Positions 1 to 9,119 are shown, numbered from the stretch's first letter. The stretch is DNA of 64,000 bases from Streptomonospora litoralis (GCF_004323735.1 NZ_CP036455.1:3033101-3097100); one strand, 5' to 3'. Numbers and translations: made by a program. Notes: generated by a model not told the origin, from the letters alone.

Positions 1-784
1 GCACGCCCCGTCGCCGCAGGTCCTCGCGGGACTCCGCGTCCAGGCAGGAGAACACCGTCGAACTCTGCTCGTCCCAGCCGCCGATGGAGACCACGGCCTT
101 GGTCAGCCCGTCGAAGCGGTCGAAGGCGCCGGCGATGCCGGGGTCGGAGCGCAGTGCGCGGGCCGTGGTGGCGTCGGGCAGCACCAGCGGGGCGTAGATC
201 GGGTAGGCCGGTCCGCCGGAGAGCTGCGCCGCGCGCAGCACCGACTCCACGGAGCCCTCGCTGGCGTCCTCGCCGTAGGTGCGGTGCGAGACCACACCGC
301 CCAACTGCACGGTCGTGCAGCGCGCCAGCCGGGTCAGCTCGGCGCCCACGGCGTTGACGGTGCGCCCCCAGGCGAGTCCGAGCACGTCGTCGTCGGCCAC
401 GATCTCGGCCAGCAGGTCGGCGGCCACCGAGCCGAGCCGCCGGTGGGTCTGGGCGGGGTCGTCGGAGCCGTCGACGACGATGGCGCGCTCAAGCCCGAAG
501 GCCGCGCGCACCCGGTCGGAGAGGTCGGCGTCGATCTGGGCCGGCACCCGGATGGAGATCCGCACGATCCCGCTCTCCCGGGCGGTCTCCAGGGCGCGGG
601 CCACCTTGAAGCGGCTCACGCCGAACTCCTCGGCGATCTCCACCTTCGAGCGCCCGTCCAGGTAGAAGCGGCGCGCGACGGTGGAGACCAGCACCATCTC
701 GGCGGGCCCCTTGAACTGGTCTTTCTCCTGCTGCGCCGCATCGTTCTCGGCACCTTCCCGCCGCGTTCGCGCGATCCCGCTCAT
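1..784 (-). CDS. SorC-family sugar-responsive transcriptional regulator (3' end beyond window)
   Basis: The reverse strand is open from an ATG at 784 to the left edge, so the C-terminus is missing. About residues 30-80 form a helix-turn-helix (LVSTVARRFYLDGRSKVEIA, then EFGVSRFKVARALETA), followed by the start of a SorC/DeoR-type phosphosugar-binding domain (LGLAWGRTVNAVG). SorC proteins are tetrameric regulators whose effector is a sugar phosphate. It is divergent from the dehydrogenase/ABC operon at 948-5251 and probably controls it through the inverted repeat at 858-883. An ATG twenty bases further upstream is followed at once by a stop, so 784 is the sensible start. Whether it activates or represses cannot be read from the sequence. 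Confidence 0.88.
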   Translation of the reverse strand, partial: MSGIARTRREGAENDAAQQEKDQFKGPAEMVLVSTVARRFYLDGRSKVEIAEEFGVSRFKVARALETARESGIVRISIRVPAQIDADLSDRVRAAFGLERAIVVDGSDDPAQTHRRLGSVAADLLAEIVADDDVLGLAWGRTVNAVGAELTRLARCTTVQLGGVVSHRTYGEDASEGSVESVLRAAQLSGGPAYPIYAPLVLPDATTARALRSDPGIAGAFDRFDGLTKAVVSIGGWDEQSSTVFSCLDAESREDLRRRGV

Positions 785-818
785 CTGATCACCGTTCCGC
801 TCATGCGTGAATCATACG

Positions 819-848
819 TTGACATCGCGTTTCGGATGGGTTTTGAAT
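819..848 (+). promoter_or_regulatory. Candidate promoter of the dehydrogenase/ABC operon
   Basis: A consensus -35 TTGACA at 819-824 is followed after 18 bp by TTGAAT at 843-848. Transcription would begin near 855, just at the inverted repeat 858-883, about 90 bases before the GTG at 948. The -35 is perfect and the -10 is poor, so it may need an activator. Confidence 0.45.
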
Positions 849-857
849 GTTTCTCAT

Positions 858-883
858 CACATGAGCAATGTCTCGCTCATGTG
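858..883. promoter_or_regulatory. Inverted repeat, candidate SorC operator
   Basis: CACATGAGC (858-866) and GCTCATGTG (875-883) form a perfect 9-bp inverted repeat around an 8-bp spacer in the 163-bp region between the divergent regulator and dehydrogenase genes. Position and symmetry suit a binding site for the adjacent SorC-type regulator. That link is inferred. Confidence 0.6.
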
Positions 884-947
884 AGCGGAAGTAGCTGTGT
901 ATCCGTGTGCAGGTATCGGCACACGCATCCGTGAACGAGGAGCGACC

Positions 948-1946
948 GTGCGCGCAGCCATCATCGAACGCCCCGGAACCGTCACGGTGGGCGACCGCCC
1001 CGACCCCACCCCCGCCGACGACGGTGTCGTGGTGCGCGTCCGCGCCTGCGGCATCTGCGGCACCGACCTGCACATCGCCGACGGCGAGTTCCCGCCCAGC
1101 CCCTACCCGCTCGTGCCGGGCCACGAGTTCGCCGGCGAGGTGGTGGCCGTGGGCAGCCGCGCTCCGGGCGGCCTGCGCGAAGGCGACCGCGTCGCCGTCG
1201 ACCCCTCCCTGTTCTGCGGCCACTGCGCGTACTGCCGGGCCGGACGCGGCAACCTGTGCGCCAACTGGGGCGCGATCGGCGACACCGTCGACGGCGGTTT
1301 CGCCGAGTTCGCGGCCGCCCCCGCGGTGAACTGCCACCGCCTGCCCGACCACGTCGGCGACCGCGAGGCCGCGCTGGTCGAACCGCTCTCGTGCGCGGTG
1401 CACGGCGTGCGCCGCATCGGTGTGCACGTCGGCGAGCGCTTCCTGCTCGTGGGCGCGGGCACCATGGGCCTGCTGCTGCAGCAGCTTCTGCAGCAGGGCG
1501 GCGCCGCGGTCACCGTCGTCGACCGCAACACCGAGCGCCTGGAACTGGCCAAAGCGCTGGGCGCCGCCGCGACGGCCGCCGACACCGCGGAACTCGACGG
1601 CGAGCGCTTCGACGCCGCCGCCGACGCCACCGGCGCTCCCGCGGCCATCGAGGCCGCGTTCGACGCGCTGCACCGCGGCGGCCGGCTGCTGGTCTTCGGC
1701 GTGGCCCCCGACGACGCCCGCGTCGCGCTGTCCCCGTTCCGCATCTACAACGACGAGATCACCGTGGTGGGCTCCATGGCCGTGCTGCACAGCTACGGCG
1801 CCGCACTCGACCTGCTCGCCGCGGGCCGCCTGCGCACCGCCGAACTGCTCACCCACGCCCTGCCGCTGGCCGAGTTCCCCGACGCGCTCGGCCTGATGCG
1901 GGCCGGAGCCGGGGTCAAGGTGCAGGTCCGGCCCGACGCCGCCTGA
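948..1946 (+). CDS. Zinc-dependent medium-chain alcohol/polyol dehydrogenase
   Basis: This is a 332-residue MDR-superfamily dehydrogenase. The catalytic zinc region is CGICGTDLH followed by GHEFAGEV. The structural zinc site has four cysteines in CGHCAYCRAGRGNLC. The Rossmann motif GAGTMGLLL lies near residue 165. The closest families by pattern are sorbitol and L-threonine dehydrogenases, which oxidise a secondary alcohol with NAD(P). The GTG at 948 follows a GAGGAG ribosome site. It is first in an operon with a sugar-binding lipoprotein (35 bp downstream) and two permeases, so it probably oxidises the imported polyol or sugar in the cytoplasm. The substrate is unknown. Confidence 0.88.
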   Translation: MRAAIIERPGTVTVGDRPDPTPADDGVVVRVRACGICGTDLHIADGEFPPSPYPLVPGHEFAGEVVAVGSRAPGGLREGDRVAVDPSLFCGHCAYCRAGRGNLCANWGAIGDTVDGGFAEFAAAPAVNCHRLPDHVGDREAALVEPLSCAVHGVRRIGVHVGERFLLVGAGTMGLLLQQLLQQGGAAVTVVDRNTERLELAKALGAAATAADTAELDGERFDAAADATGAPAAIEAAFDALHRGGRLLVFGVAPDDARVALSPFRIYNDEITVVGSMAVLHSYGAALDLLAAGRLRTAELLTHALPLAEFPDALGLMRAGAGVKVQVRPDAA

Positions 1947-1981
1947 GCAGCCCGAAGCCGACCGTGGAGAAGGAGACCCCC

Positions 1982-3349
1982 TTGCCGAACACGAAACGGC
2001 GCCCGCGCCCACTCGCCGCCGCGGGCGCGCTGGGCCTGACGGCGGCCCTGCTGTCCGGCTGCGCGGGCGCGGGCGCCGTGGCCGCCGGCGACGGCGGCAC
2101 CACCCTGGTGGTCGCCATCGTGTCCAACCCGCAGATGGAGGACGCGATCTCGCTGCAGGAGGACTTCAAGCAGGAGCACCCGAACATCGACGTCCAGTTC
2201 GTCTCGCTGCCGGAGAACGAGGCCCGCGCCAAGATCACCACATCCGTCGCCACCGGCGGCGGCGAGTTCGACGCGGTCATGGTCAGCAACTACGAGACCC
2301 GGCAGTGGGCCGAGTACGACTGGCTGACCAACCTGCAGCCCTACATCGAGAAGACCGGCTACGACGACGAAGACTTCCTGCCCCCCATCCGCGAGGCGCT
2401 GTCCCACCAGGGCGACATGTACTCGGTGCCCTTCTACGGGGAGTCGTCGTTCCTGGTCTACCGCAAGGACCTGTTCGAGCAGGCCGGGCTGGAGATGCCG
2501 GCCGACCCCACCTGGGCCGAGGTCGCCGACCTCGCCGCGGAGCTGGACGACCCCGAGTCGGGCACGGCCGGGATCTGCCTGCGCGGCCTGCCCGGCTGGG
2601 GCGAGGTGATGGCGCCGTTCAACAGCATCCTGCACACCTTCGGCGGGCGCTGGTACGACCAGCAGTGGAACGCCGAACTCACCTCTCCCGAGTTCCGCGA
2701 GGCCGCCGAGTTCTACGTGAACCTCGTGCAGGAACACGGCCAGCCCGGCGCGGCCACCAGCGGGTTCGGCAACTGCCTGACCCACTACAGCCAGGGCAGG
2801 GCCGCGATGTGGTACGACGCCACCGCGATGGTCAGCACCGTGGAGGACCCCGACTCCAGCAAGGTCGTCGGCCAGAACGGCTACGCCCCCGCCCCGGTGG
2901 CCGAGACCGACTACGGGGGCTGGCTCTATACCTGGTCGCTGGGCATCCCCGCCAGCTCCGAGCACAAGGACGCGGCCTGGAAGTTCGTTTCGTGGATGAC
3001 CGACAAGGAGTACACGGAACTCGTCGCCGAGGAGTACGGCTGGGAGCGGGTGCCGCCGGGGGCCCGCGCCTCGACCTTCGAGAACCCCGAGTACCAGGAG
3101 GTCGCCTCGGCCTACGCCGACGTGATGCGCGAGAGCATCGCCGACGCCGACCCCCAGCACCCGACCAACCGGCCGACCCCCTACTCGGGCATCAACTTCC
3201 TGGCCATCCCCGAGTTCCAGGACCTCGGCACCCGCGTCAGCCAGCAGTTGAGCGCCGCCATCGCCGGCCGGATCACGGTCGAGGAGGCGCTCCAGCAGAG
3301 CCAGCAGTACGCGCAGTCGGTGGGCGACAGCTACAAGGAGGACCAGTGA
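1982..3349 (+). CDS. Lipoprotein sugar/polyol-binding protein of a CUT1 ABC importer
   Basis: This is a 455-residue extracellular solute-binding protein, family 1. A basic N-terminus (PNTKRRPRP), hydrophobic core and lipobox LLSGC give a lipid-anchored protein after cleavage before the cysteine. The mature part has typical maltose-binding-like features such as PFYGESSFLVYRKDLFEQAG and repeated Trp/Tyr-rich segments. The TTG at 1982 is preferred because GGAGAAGGAGA lies just upstream; a GTG at about 1964 is an alternative. The two permeases follow at 3408 and 4361. With the neighbouring dehydrogenase and SorC regulator it most likely captures a polyol or related sugar. Confidence 0.88.
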   Translation: MPNTKRRPRPLAAAGALGLTAALLSGCAGAGAVAAGDGGTTLVVAIVSNPQMEDAISLQEDFKQEHPNIDVQFVSLPENEARAKITTSVATGGGEFDAVMVSNYETRQWAEYDWLTNLQPYIEKTGYDDEDFLPPIREALSHQGDMYSVPFYGESSFLVYRKDLFEQAGLEMPADPTWAEVADLAAELDDPESGTAGICLRGLPGWGEVMAPFNSILHTFGGRWYDQQWNAELTSPEFREAAEFYVNLVQEHGQPGAATSGFGNCLTHYSQGRAAMWYDATAMVSTVEDPDSSKVVGQNGYAPAPVAETDYGGWLYTWSLGIPASSEHKDAAWKFVSWMTDKEYTELVAEEYGWERVPPGARASTFENPEYQEVASAYADVMRESIADADPQHPTNRPTPYSGINFLAIPEFQDLGTRVSQQLSAAIAGRITVEEALQQSQQYAQSVGDSYKEDQ

Positions 3350-3407
3350 GCATTCCACGACGCCGCCGCCTGCGGGCGGCCGCCACGGTGCCGGGGAGGG
3401 GGCGCAG

Positions 3408-4364
3408 GTGAGCGCGATCGCCACGGCGCCGGACCGCCGCCCCTCGCAGGCCGAGCAGGCCCGCCAGGCCCGGCGCGCCGAGCGGGCCCGCGGGTGGGCG
3501 CGGCGCGCCCCGCTGCTGCCGGCGCTGATCTTCACCATCCTGGTCACCCAGCTGCCGTTCCTGTTCACGATCTTCTACTCGCTGCAGTCGTGGAACCTGC
3601 TGCGGCCGGGTTCGCGCCAGTTCAACGGGCTGGCGAACTACGCCGCCGTGCTCACCGACTCCCAGTTCCTCGGCGCCGCGCTGAACACCGTGGTCATCAC
3701 GGCCTCGTGCGTGCTGATCGCGATGGCCGTCGGGATCGGCCTGGCGATGCTGCTGGACCGCGCCTTCCTCGGGCGCGGCGTGGTGCGCACCATGCTGATC
3801 ACCCCGTTTCTGGTCATCCCGGTGGCCACCGCGCTGCTGTGGAAGACCAACATGTTCGACCCGGTCTTCGGGCTGGTGGGATTCGTGCTGACCCCGTTCG
3901 GGCTGGGTGACGTCAACTGGGTGTCGCAGTTCCCGGTGGCGTCGGTGGTGACCGCTCTGGTGTGGCAGTGGAGCCCGTTCATGATGCTGCTCATCCTGGC
4001 CGGGCTGCAGAGCCAGGGGCGCGACGTGATCGAGGCCGGACAGGTCGACGGCGCCAACAAGTGGCAGATGTTCACCGACGTCACGCTGCCGCACCTGCGC
4101 CGCTACATCGAGTTGGGCGTGCTGCTGGGCTCGATCTACGTGGTCAACACCTTCGACACGATCTACATGATGACCCAGGGCGGACCGGGCACCGCCAGCT
4201 CCAACCTGCCCTTCTACATCTACCAGCGGACCTTCCTCGGGTTCGACATCGGGCAGTCGGCGGCGATGGGCGTCATCGTGGTCGCCGGCACCATCGTCGT
4301 GGCGATGCTGGCGCTGCGGCTGATCTTCCGCACGTTCATGTCCGACCAGGAGGCGACATCGTGA
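3408..4364 (+). CDS. CUT1 ABC sugar permease, MalF type
   Basis: This 318-residue membrane protein has six predicted helices and the EAA-loop signature that docks the ATPase (VIEAGQVDGANKWQMFTDVT near residue 210). The GTG at 3408 has GGAGGGGGCGCAG just upstream. The stop codon overlaps the GTG of the next permease (GTGA at 4361-4364), so the two are translationally coupled. With the binding protein upstream it forms the membrane channel of a carbohydrate importer. No ATP-binding gene is present in this operon. Confidence 0.9.
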   Translation: MSAIATAPDRRPSQAEQARQARRAERARGWARRAPLLPALIFTILVTQLPFLFTIFYSLQSWNLLRPGSRQFNGLANYAAVLTDSQFLGAALNTVVITASCVLIAMAVGIGLAMLLDRAFLGRGVVRTMLITPFLVIPVATALLWKTNMFDPVFGLVGFVLTPFGLGDVNWVSQFPVASVVTALVWQWSPFMMLLILAGLQSQGRDVIEAGQVDGANKWQMFTDVTLPHLRRYIELGVLLGSIYVVNTFDTIYMMTQGGPGTASSNLPFYIYQRTFLGFDIGQSAAMGVIVVAGTIVVAMLALRLIFRTFMSDQEATS

Positions 4365-5251
4365 CCGCCACCGCCCCCGCCCCACGGCCCGCGGCCGCCG
4401 CCTCGCCACCGCGCCCGCCCCGGGCGCGCCGCACCCGGCGCGGCGGCGCCGGCGGTGCCGCCTTGACCGTGCTGACCTGGGCCATCGCCCTGGTCTTCGT
4501 TTCACCGGCGCTGTGGATGGTGCTGACAGCCTTCAAGACCGAAGGCGCCGCGCAGACCGATCCGCCCACCCTGTTCTTCGAGCCGACGCTGGAGCAGCTC
4601 GCCGGAGTCCTCAGCGCCGACTTCCTGCCCTACCTGGGCAACTCGCTGATCGCCACCCTGGCCTCGACCGCGCTGGTGCTCGTCCTGGGCACCCCGGCCG
4701 CCTACGCGCTGTCGATCCGGCCGGTCAAGCGCACCAAGGACGCGCTGTTCTTCTTCATCTCCACCAAGATGCTGCCGCTCGTGGCGGTGGTCGTGCCGAT
4801 CTACGTCGCGGCGGCCGAGGTGTCCATGCTCGACAACATCTGGACCCTGGTGGTGCTCTACACCGCGATGAACCTGCCGATCGCCGTGTGGATGCTGCGG
4901 TCGTTCTTCCTGGAGGTCCCCACCGGCGTGGTCGAGGCCGCCCAGATGGAGGGGGCGAGCCTGCCGCGGGTGCTGTGGTCGGTGATGCTGCCCATCATGG
5001 CGCCCGGCGTCGCCGCAACCGCGCTGATCTGCATGATCTTCGCCTGGAACGAGTTCTTCTTCGCGGTGAACCTGACGGCCTCCCAGGCGGCCACGGTGCC
5101 GGTGTTCCTCGTCGGGTTCATCACCAGCGAAGGGCTGTACTGGGCCCAACTCGCCGCGGCGGCGACGCTGGCGTCGCTGCCCATCGTGGTCATCGGCTGG
5201 ATGGCCCAGCGCCAGCTGGTGCGCGGCCTGTCGATGGGCGCGGTGAAGTAG
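4361..5251 (+). CDS. CUT1 ABC sugar permease, MalG type
   Basis: This is the 296-residue second permease of the importer. A Pro/Ala/Arg-rich cytoplasmic N-terminus (residues 1-28) precedes six predicted helices, and the EAA loop (VEAAQMEGASLPRVLWSVML) is near residue 190. The C-terminal RQLVRGLSMGAVK is typical of MalG-type subunits. Its GTG overlaps the previous stop by four bases. It ends the operon, with a strong hairpin at 5282-5317. The energising ATPase is probably a shared MsiK-like protein encoded elsewhere, as is known for CUT1 systems in Streptomyces. That is inferred from the absence of an ATPase here. Confidence 0.9.
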   Translation: MTATAPAPRPAAAASPPRPPRARRTRRGGAGGAALTVLTWAIALVFVSPALWMVLTAFKTEGAAQTDPPTLFFEPTLEQLAGVLSADFLPYLGNSLIATLASTALVLVLGTPAAYALSIRPVKRTKDALFFFISTKMLPLVAVVVPIYVAAAEVSMLDNIWTLVVLYTAMNLPIAVWMLRSFFLEVPTGVVEAAQMEGASLPRVLWSVMLPIMAPGVAATALICMIFAWNEFFFAVNLTASQAATVPVFLVGFITSEGLYWAQLAAAATLASLPIVVIGWMAQRQLVRGLSMGAVK

Positions 5252-5281
5252 ACCCACCCGGACGGGGATGCGGGCGGCGGT

Positions 5282-5317
5282 GGTGTCGCGGCCGGTGTGG
5301 GGACCGGCCGCGGCACC
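5282..5317 (+). terminator. Hairpin terminator after the sugar importer operon
   Basis: Fifteen-base arms (5282-5296 and 5303-5317) pair with one mismatch around a six-base loop. There is no T-run, as is common in high-G+C actinobacteria. It lies 30 bp after the last permease and before the oxidoreductase at 5403. Confidence 0.65.
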
Positions 5318-5402
5318 CCGCCGCCCCGCCGCGGCTTCCGGCAGGGCGGCCGGGAACAATGGCCTGCGACGCGCATCGCGACCGGCGGAGAGGAGCCGCG
5401 GC

Positions 5403-6326
5403 ATGGGCCTGAAGGTGGGACTGCTGGGCACGGGTTACTGGGCCCGGGAGACGCAGGGGGCGGCGCTGGCCGCCCACCCCGAGATCGACTTCGCAGGGGT
5501 GTGGGGGCGCAACGCCGAGCGCACCCGGGCGCTGGCCGACCGCTACGGGGTGGCCGCCTACGCCGACTCCGACGCCCTCTTCGGCGACGTCGACGCCGTC
5601 GCCGTCGCGCTGCCGCCCGACATCCAGGCCGAGGCCGCGCTGCGCGCCGCCCGCGCCGGCTGCCATCTGCTGCTGGAGAAGCCGGTCGCCTTCTCCACCG
5701 AAGCCTCCGGCGCCGTCGCCGCCGAGGCGGAGCGGCGCGGCCTGGCAAGCGTCGTCTTCTTCACCATGCGCTTCTCCCCGCGCATCGACGCGTTCCTGCG
5801 CGAAAGCGCCGCGGTCGGCGGCTGGGACGGGGCGCGGGCGAGCATGCTCATGCCGGCGCTGACCACCGACAGCCCCTTCGCCCAGTCGCCGTGGCGCCGC
5901 GAGCGGGGCGGCCTGTGGGACATCGGCCCGCACGCCCTGTCGGTGCTGCTGCCGGTGATGGGACCGGTTGCGGAGGTCACCGCCGTAGCGGGGCCGCGCA
6001 GGACTACGCACCTGCTCCTGGGCCACCGCGGCGGCGCCGTCAGCTCGCTCGCGCTGACCCTGGAGGCCCCGCCCGAGGGCATGCACCGCGAGTTCGTCTT
6101 CTTCGGCGAGAACGGGGCGGTGCCGCTGCCCGACGCCGGCCAGGAGCCCGCCGAGGCGTTCGGCGCCGCGATCGACCGGTTGCTGCACGGGGTGCGCACG
6201 GGTGAAGCGGAGGAACCCTGCGGCGTCGGCTTCGGCCACGAGGTCGTCGCGGTGCTGGAGGCGGCCCAGGCCGCGCTGGAGAGGCGGGCGACGGTGGCGG
6301 TGGAGGCCGCGGGCAGCGGGGCCTGA
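5403..6326 (+). CDS. Gfo/Idh/MocA-family oxidoreductase
   Basis: This is a 307-residue NAD(P)-dependent sugar or cyclitol dehydrogenase-like protein. The N-terminal Rossmann motif is VGLLGTGYWA, and the family signature EKPVAF lies near residue 95. The C-terminal domain carries the usual substrate region (GGLWDIGPHAL, near residue 175). The ATG at 5403 has GAGGAG upstream, and in-frame codons before it look non-coding. A terminator separates it from the importer, so it may have its own promoter, but proximity suggests a role in the same sugar or polyol pathway. The exact substrate cannot be told. Confidence 0.87.
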   Translation: MGLKVGLLGTGYWARETQGAALAAHPEIDFAGVWGRNAERTRALADRYGVAAYADSDALFGDVDAVAVALPPDIQAEAALRAARAGCHLLLEKPVAFSTEASGAVAAEAERRGLASVVFFTMRFSPRIDAFLRESAAVGGWDGARASMLMPALTTDSPFAQSPWRRERGGLWDIGPHALSVLLPVMGPVAEVTAVAGPRRTTHLLLGHRGGAVSSLALTLEAPPEGMHREFVFFGENGAVPLPDAGQEPAEAFGAAIDRLLHGVRTGEAEEPCGVGFGHEVVAVLEAAQAALERRATVAVEAAGSGA

Positions 6327-6390
6327 GAACCCTCCGGCGACGGGTGCCGGTGCCTCGGCGCCGCTCGGCGGTGCTGAGGCGCCCGCGGTG

Positions 6391-7293
6391 TCAGGGCCCG
6401 GTGCGCCGCGCCGAGCGGCGCAGCATGTCGACCATCGCCGGCACCGGCGCGGGCGGTCTGCGCCGGTGCACGATGGAGATCTCGCGCTCCAGGGCCGCGC
6501 CGCCCGGCGGTTCGGCGACCCAGCCCGATCCGGGCGCGGCGTCGAGGATCATCCGCGGCACCAGCCCGATGCCCACGCCCGCGCGGATCAGGGCCAGCAT
6601 CACCTCGTAGTCGCGGGTCTCGTAGGCGACCGACACCCGCACGCCCTCGGCCGCGGCGGCGGCCTCCAGCGCGATCCGGTTGGAGATGCCGGGGGCGCCG
6701 CAGATCCACTCCTGGTCGGTGAGGTCGGCCAGGCGCGGTGCGGTGCCCGCTGCGGTATGCCCCTCGGGCAGCACGAGCAGCAGCGGGTCCACCAGGATGC
6801 GCTCGCGGTGCAGCCCGGTCGCCGCGGGCGGCTGCACACCCGGGTAGCGGTGGGTGATCAGCAGGTCCAGCTCGCCGGAGGTGACGAGCCCGTAGCCGTC
6901 GGGCGGCTCCACATCCGAAAGGGACAGCCGCACCTGGGGGTGGGCCTGCCCGAAAGCGGCCAGCGCGCCGGGCACCAGCAGCTTGCCGGCGCTGGCGAAG
7001 GCGCCCAGCGACAGCCGCGCCGGGGCCTCCCCGGCCGCGGCGCGCACAGCGGACTCGGCGTCGCGCAACTCCCCGACGACCCGTTCGCCGTAGGCCAGCA
7101 GCACCCGGCCGGCCCGGGTCAGCCGCACCCCGGTGCGCGAGCGCTCGACCAGCGGGCAGCCAAGCTCCCGCTCCAGCTTGGCCAACTGCTGCGACAGCGC
7201 GGGGGCGGTGAAGGACATGCGCTCGGCGGCCGCGGTGATGGATCCGGCGTGGGCGACCTCCACCAGCACCCGGATGCGGTCGGCGTCCAGCAA
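6391..7293 (-). CDS. LysR-family transcriptional regulator
   Basis: This 300-residue protein has the classic LysR N-terminal winged helix (RIRVLVEVAHAGSITAAAER then PALSQQLAKLERELGCPLVE) and a type-2 periplasmic-binding-protein-like effector domain. The TTG at 7293 is chosen because GGGAGGGAG lies five bases upstream and the family usually begins MLD-x-x-R-L. An ATG at 7323 would add ten residues. It is divergent from the threonine-dehydratase-like gene at 7391, whose expression it may control. The effector is unknown. Confidence 0.85.
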   Translation of the reverse strand: MLDADRIRVLVEVAHAGSITAAAERMSFTAPALSQQLAKLERELGCPLVERSRTGVRLTRAGRVLLAYGERVVGELRDAESAVRAAAGEAPARLSLGAFASAGKLLVPGALAAFGQAHPQVRLSLSDVEPPDGYGLVTSGELDLLITHRYPGVQPPAATGLHRERILVDPLLLVLPEGHTAAGTAPRLADLTDQEWICGAPGISNRIALEAAAAAEGVRVSVAYETRDYEVMLALIRAGVGIGLVPRMILDAAPGSGWVAEPPGGAALEREISIVHRRRPPAPVPAMVDMLRRSARRTGP

Positions 7294-7390
7294 CGCGCTC
7301 CCTCCCGCACACGGGCGGCCCATAGCTCTGCTTAATCATCCTAAGCAGGTTCAACTTCAACTTATGTATTCTGCGCGGCAGTCTGGAAGC

Positions 7391-8320
7391 ATGACATCCA
7401 CGCCCGCTGCGACGACCTCGCTGCCCACACCCGCCGACGTCGACGCCGCGCTCGACCGCATCGCCCCCTACGTCCGGCGCACGCCGGTACTGAGCACGCG
7501 CGTCGGCGGTCGGGCACTCACCCTCAAACTGGAGCACCTGCAGACGACCGGCGCCTTCAAGCTGCGCGGTGCTCTCAACGCCATGCTGGCCGCGGGCGCG
7601 CCGCAGCGGGTGGTCACGGCGTCGGGGGGCAACCACGGACTGGGCGTGGCCGCCGCCGCGCGGATGCTGGGCGCCGAGGCGCTGGTCTACGTGCCCGAGA
7701 CGGTGCCCGAGGTCAAGGCGCGCCGCCTGGAGGAGTCGGGTGCCGAGCTGGTCCGCACCGGCAGCCACTACGCCGAGGCCGCCGAGGCGGCGCGCGCCCG
7801 GGCCGAGGCGGAGGGGCTGCGCTACCTGCACGCCTACGACGATCCCGACGTCGTGGCCGGGCAGGGCACGATCGGCGCCGAGATCGCCGCCGACGCCCCC
7901 GAAAGCGACTGCGTCGCGGTGGCAGTGGGGGGCGGCGGCCTGGTTGCGGGCGTGCGCCTGGGCGCGGGGCGGCGCCGCGTTGTCGGGGTGGAGCCCGAGG
8001 GCTGCCAGAGCCTGCACGCCGCATTGGCGGCGGGCGAACCGGTCGCCGCGCCGGTGGACTCGGTGGCGTCCTCGGCCCTGGGCGCCGCGCGGGTGGGCGA
8101 TGTGCCATTCGGGGTACTGCGTCGGCGCCCCGTCGAGACGGCGCTGGTCACCGACCCCGAGATCACCGCCGCGCGCGACCGCCTGTGGGACGAGTTCCGC
8201 ATCGCCGCCGAACCGGCCGCCGCGGTCCCCTTCGCCGCGTGGCTGGCGGGCCGGGTGCCCGGCGACAACCCCTGCCTGGTCGTCTGCGGGGCCAACGCGG
8301 CCTGGACACCGCAGGAGTAG
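7391..8320 (+). CDS. Threonine/serine dehydratase-like PLP enzyme
   Basis: This is a 309-residue fold-type II PLP enzyme. The cofactor lysine lies in TGAFKLRGA (near residue 59), the substrate Asn loop is SGGNHG, and the phosphate-binding glycine loop is AVGGGGLVAG. It is short and lacks the C-terminal ACT regulatory domain of biosynthetic IlvA, so it resembles catabolic threonine/serine ammonia-lyases, which give 2-oxoacid plus ammonia. The ATG at 7391 has GGAAG close upstream. The LysR gene is divergent. A second, diverged member of the family is at 16437-17399. Confidence 0.87.
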   Translation: MTSTPAATTSLPTPADVDAALDRIAPYVRRTPVLSTRVGGRALTLKLEHLQTTGAFKLRGALNAMLAAGAPQRVVTASGGNHGLGVAAAARMLGAEALVYVPETVPEVKARRLEESGAELVRTGSHYAEAAEAARARAEAEGLRYLHAYDDPDVVAGQGTIGAEIAADAPESDCVAVAVGGGGLVAGVRLGAGRRRVVGVEPEGCQSLHAALAAGEPVAAPVDSVASSALGAARVGDVPFGVLRRRPVETALVTDPEITAARDRLWDEFRIAAEPAAAVPFAAWLAGRVPGDNPCLVVCGANAAWTPQE

Positions 8321-8450
8321 GCCCTGCGGCGCAGCGGCCGCCGGAGCCGATCCGCTTCTGCCGTGCACACGGGCGGGCCGGCCACGGGGGCCGGGTGGCG
8401 GGCCGCTAGGGTTGGGCGGCGTGGTCGCGCCGGCGCCGGGGGAGGGCTCG

Positions 8451-9119
8451 TTGCTCTATGACGTGGTGCGCTCGGTGAGCGCGCGGGTGGGGCGCGGGCT
8501 GTACCGCCCCCGCATCGAGGGCCTGGCGAACATCCCCGCCTCGGGTCCGGTCATCCTGGCGGCCAACCACCTCTCCTTCTGCGACAGCGTGGTCATCCCG
8601 CTGGCGGTGCCGCGCCGCGTCCACTTCCTGGCCAAGGCGGAGTACTTCACCGGCCCCGGCGTCAAGGGCCGCCTGTCGCGCTCGGCGTTCACCGCCCTGG
8701 GCGCCGTCCCGGTGGATCGGGGCAGCGGCGGCGGGGCGATGGAGGCACTGGACATCGGGCTGCGCCGGCTCAAGGACGGCGGTGTCTTCTCCATCTACCC
8801 CGAGGGCACGCGTTCGCCGGACGGGCGCCTCTACCGCGGCCGCACCGGAGTGGCCCACCTCGCGCTGACCTCGCAAGCGCCCGTGGTTCCGGTGGGCATC
8901 ACCGGGACCGAGCACATCCAGCCGATCGGCGCCCGGCTGCCGCGCATCGCCCCCATCACCGTCCGCTTCGGCGACCCGCTGGACTTCTCCATCGGCTACG
9001 GCCACCTCAAGACGGGCCGGGCGCGCCGCGTGGCGACCGACGAGGTCATGGCCGCGATCGGGCGGCTGACCGGCCAGGAGGAGGCCGGCGTCTACAACGA
9101 CCGCGCGGCGGGCTACTGA
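8451..9119 (+). CDS. 1-acyl-sn-glycerol-3-phosphate acyltransferase (PlsC family)
   Basis: This 222-residue membrane-associated acyltransferase has the catalytic NHLSFCD (HX4D motif, near residue 43) and the lysophosphatidate-binding FSIYPEGTRS (near residue 117). It converts lysophosphatidate and acyl-CoA/ACP to phosphatidate. The TTG at 8451 follows GGAGG at 8441-8445 and fits the usual family start (LLYDVVRS). An in-frame GTG at 8421, eight bases after TAGGGT, is an alternative leaderless start that would add ten residues. It has no obvious partner among its neighbours. Confidence 0.87.
   Translation: MLYDVVRSVSARVGRGLYRPRIEGLANIPASGPVILAANHLSFCDSVVIPLAVPRRVHFLAKAEYFTGPGVKGRLSRSAFTALGAVPVDRGSGGGAMEALDIGLRRLKDGGVFSIYPEGTRSPDGRLYRGRTGVAHLALTSQAPVVPVGITGTEHIQPIGARLPRIAPITVRFGDPLDFSIGYGHLKTGRARRVATDEVMAAIGRLTGQEEAGVYNDRAAGY

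Noticed and set aside
8421-8450. GTG 8421 as leaderless start of the acyltransferase
   Set aside because: TAGGGT lies eight bases upstream, but the TTG at 8451 has a strong GGAGG and gives the usual family N-terminus. It is kept only as an alternative.
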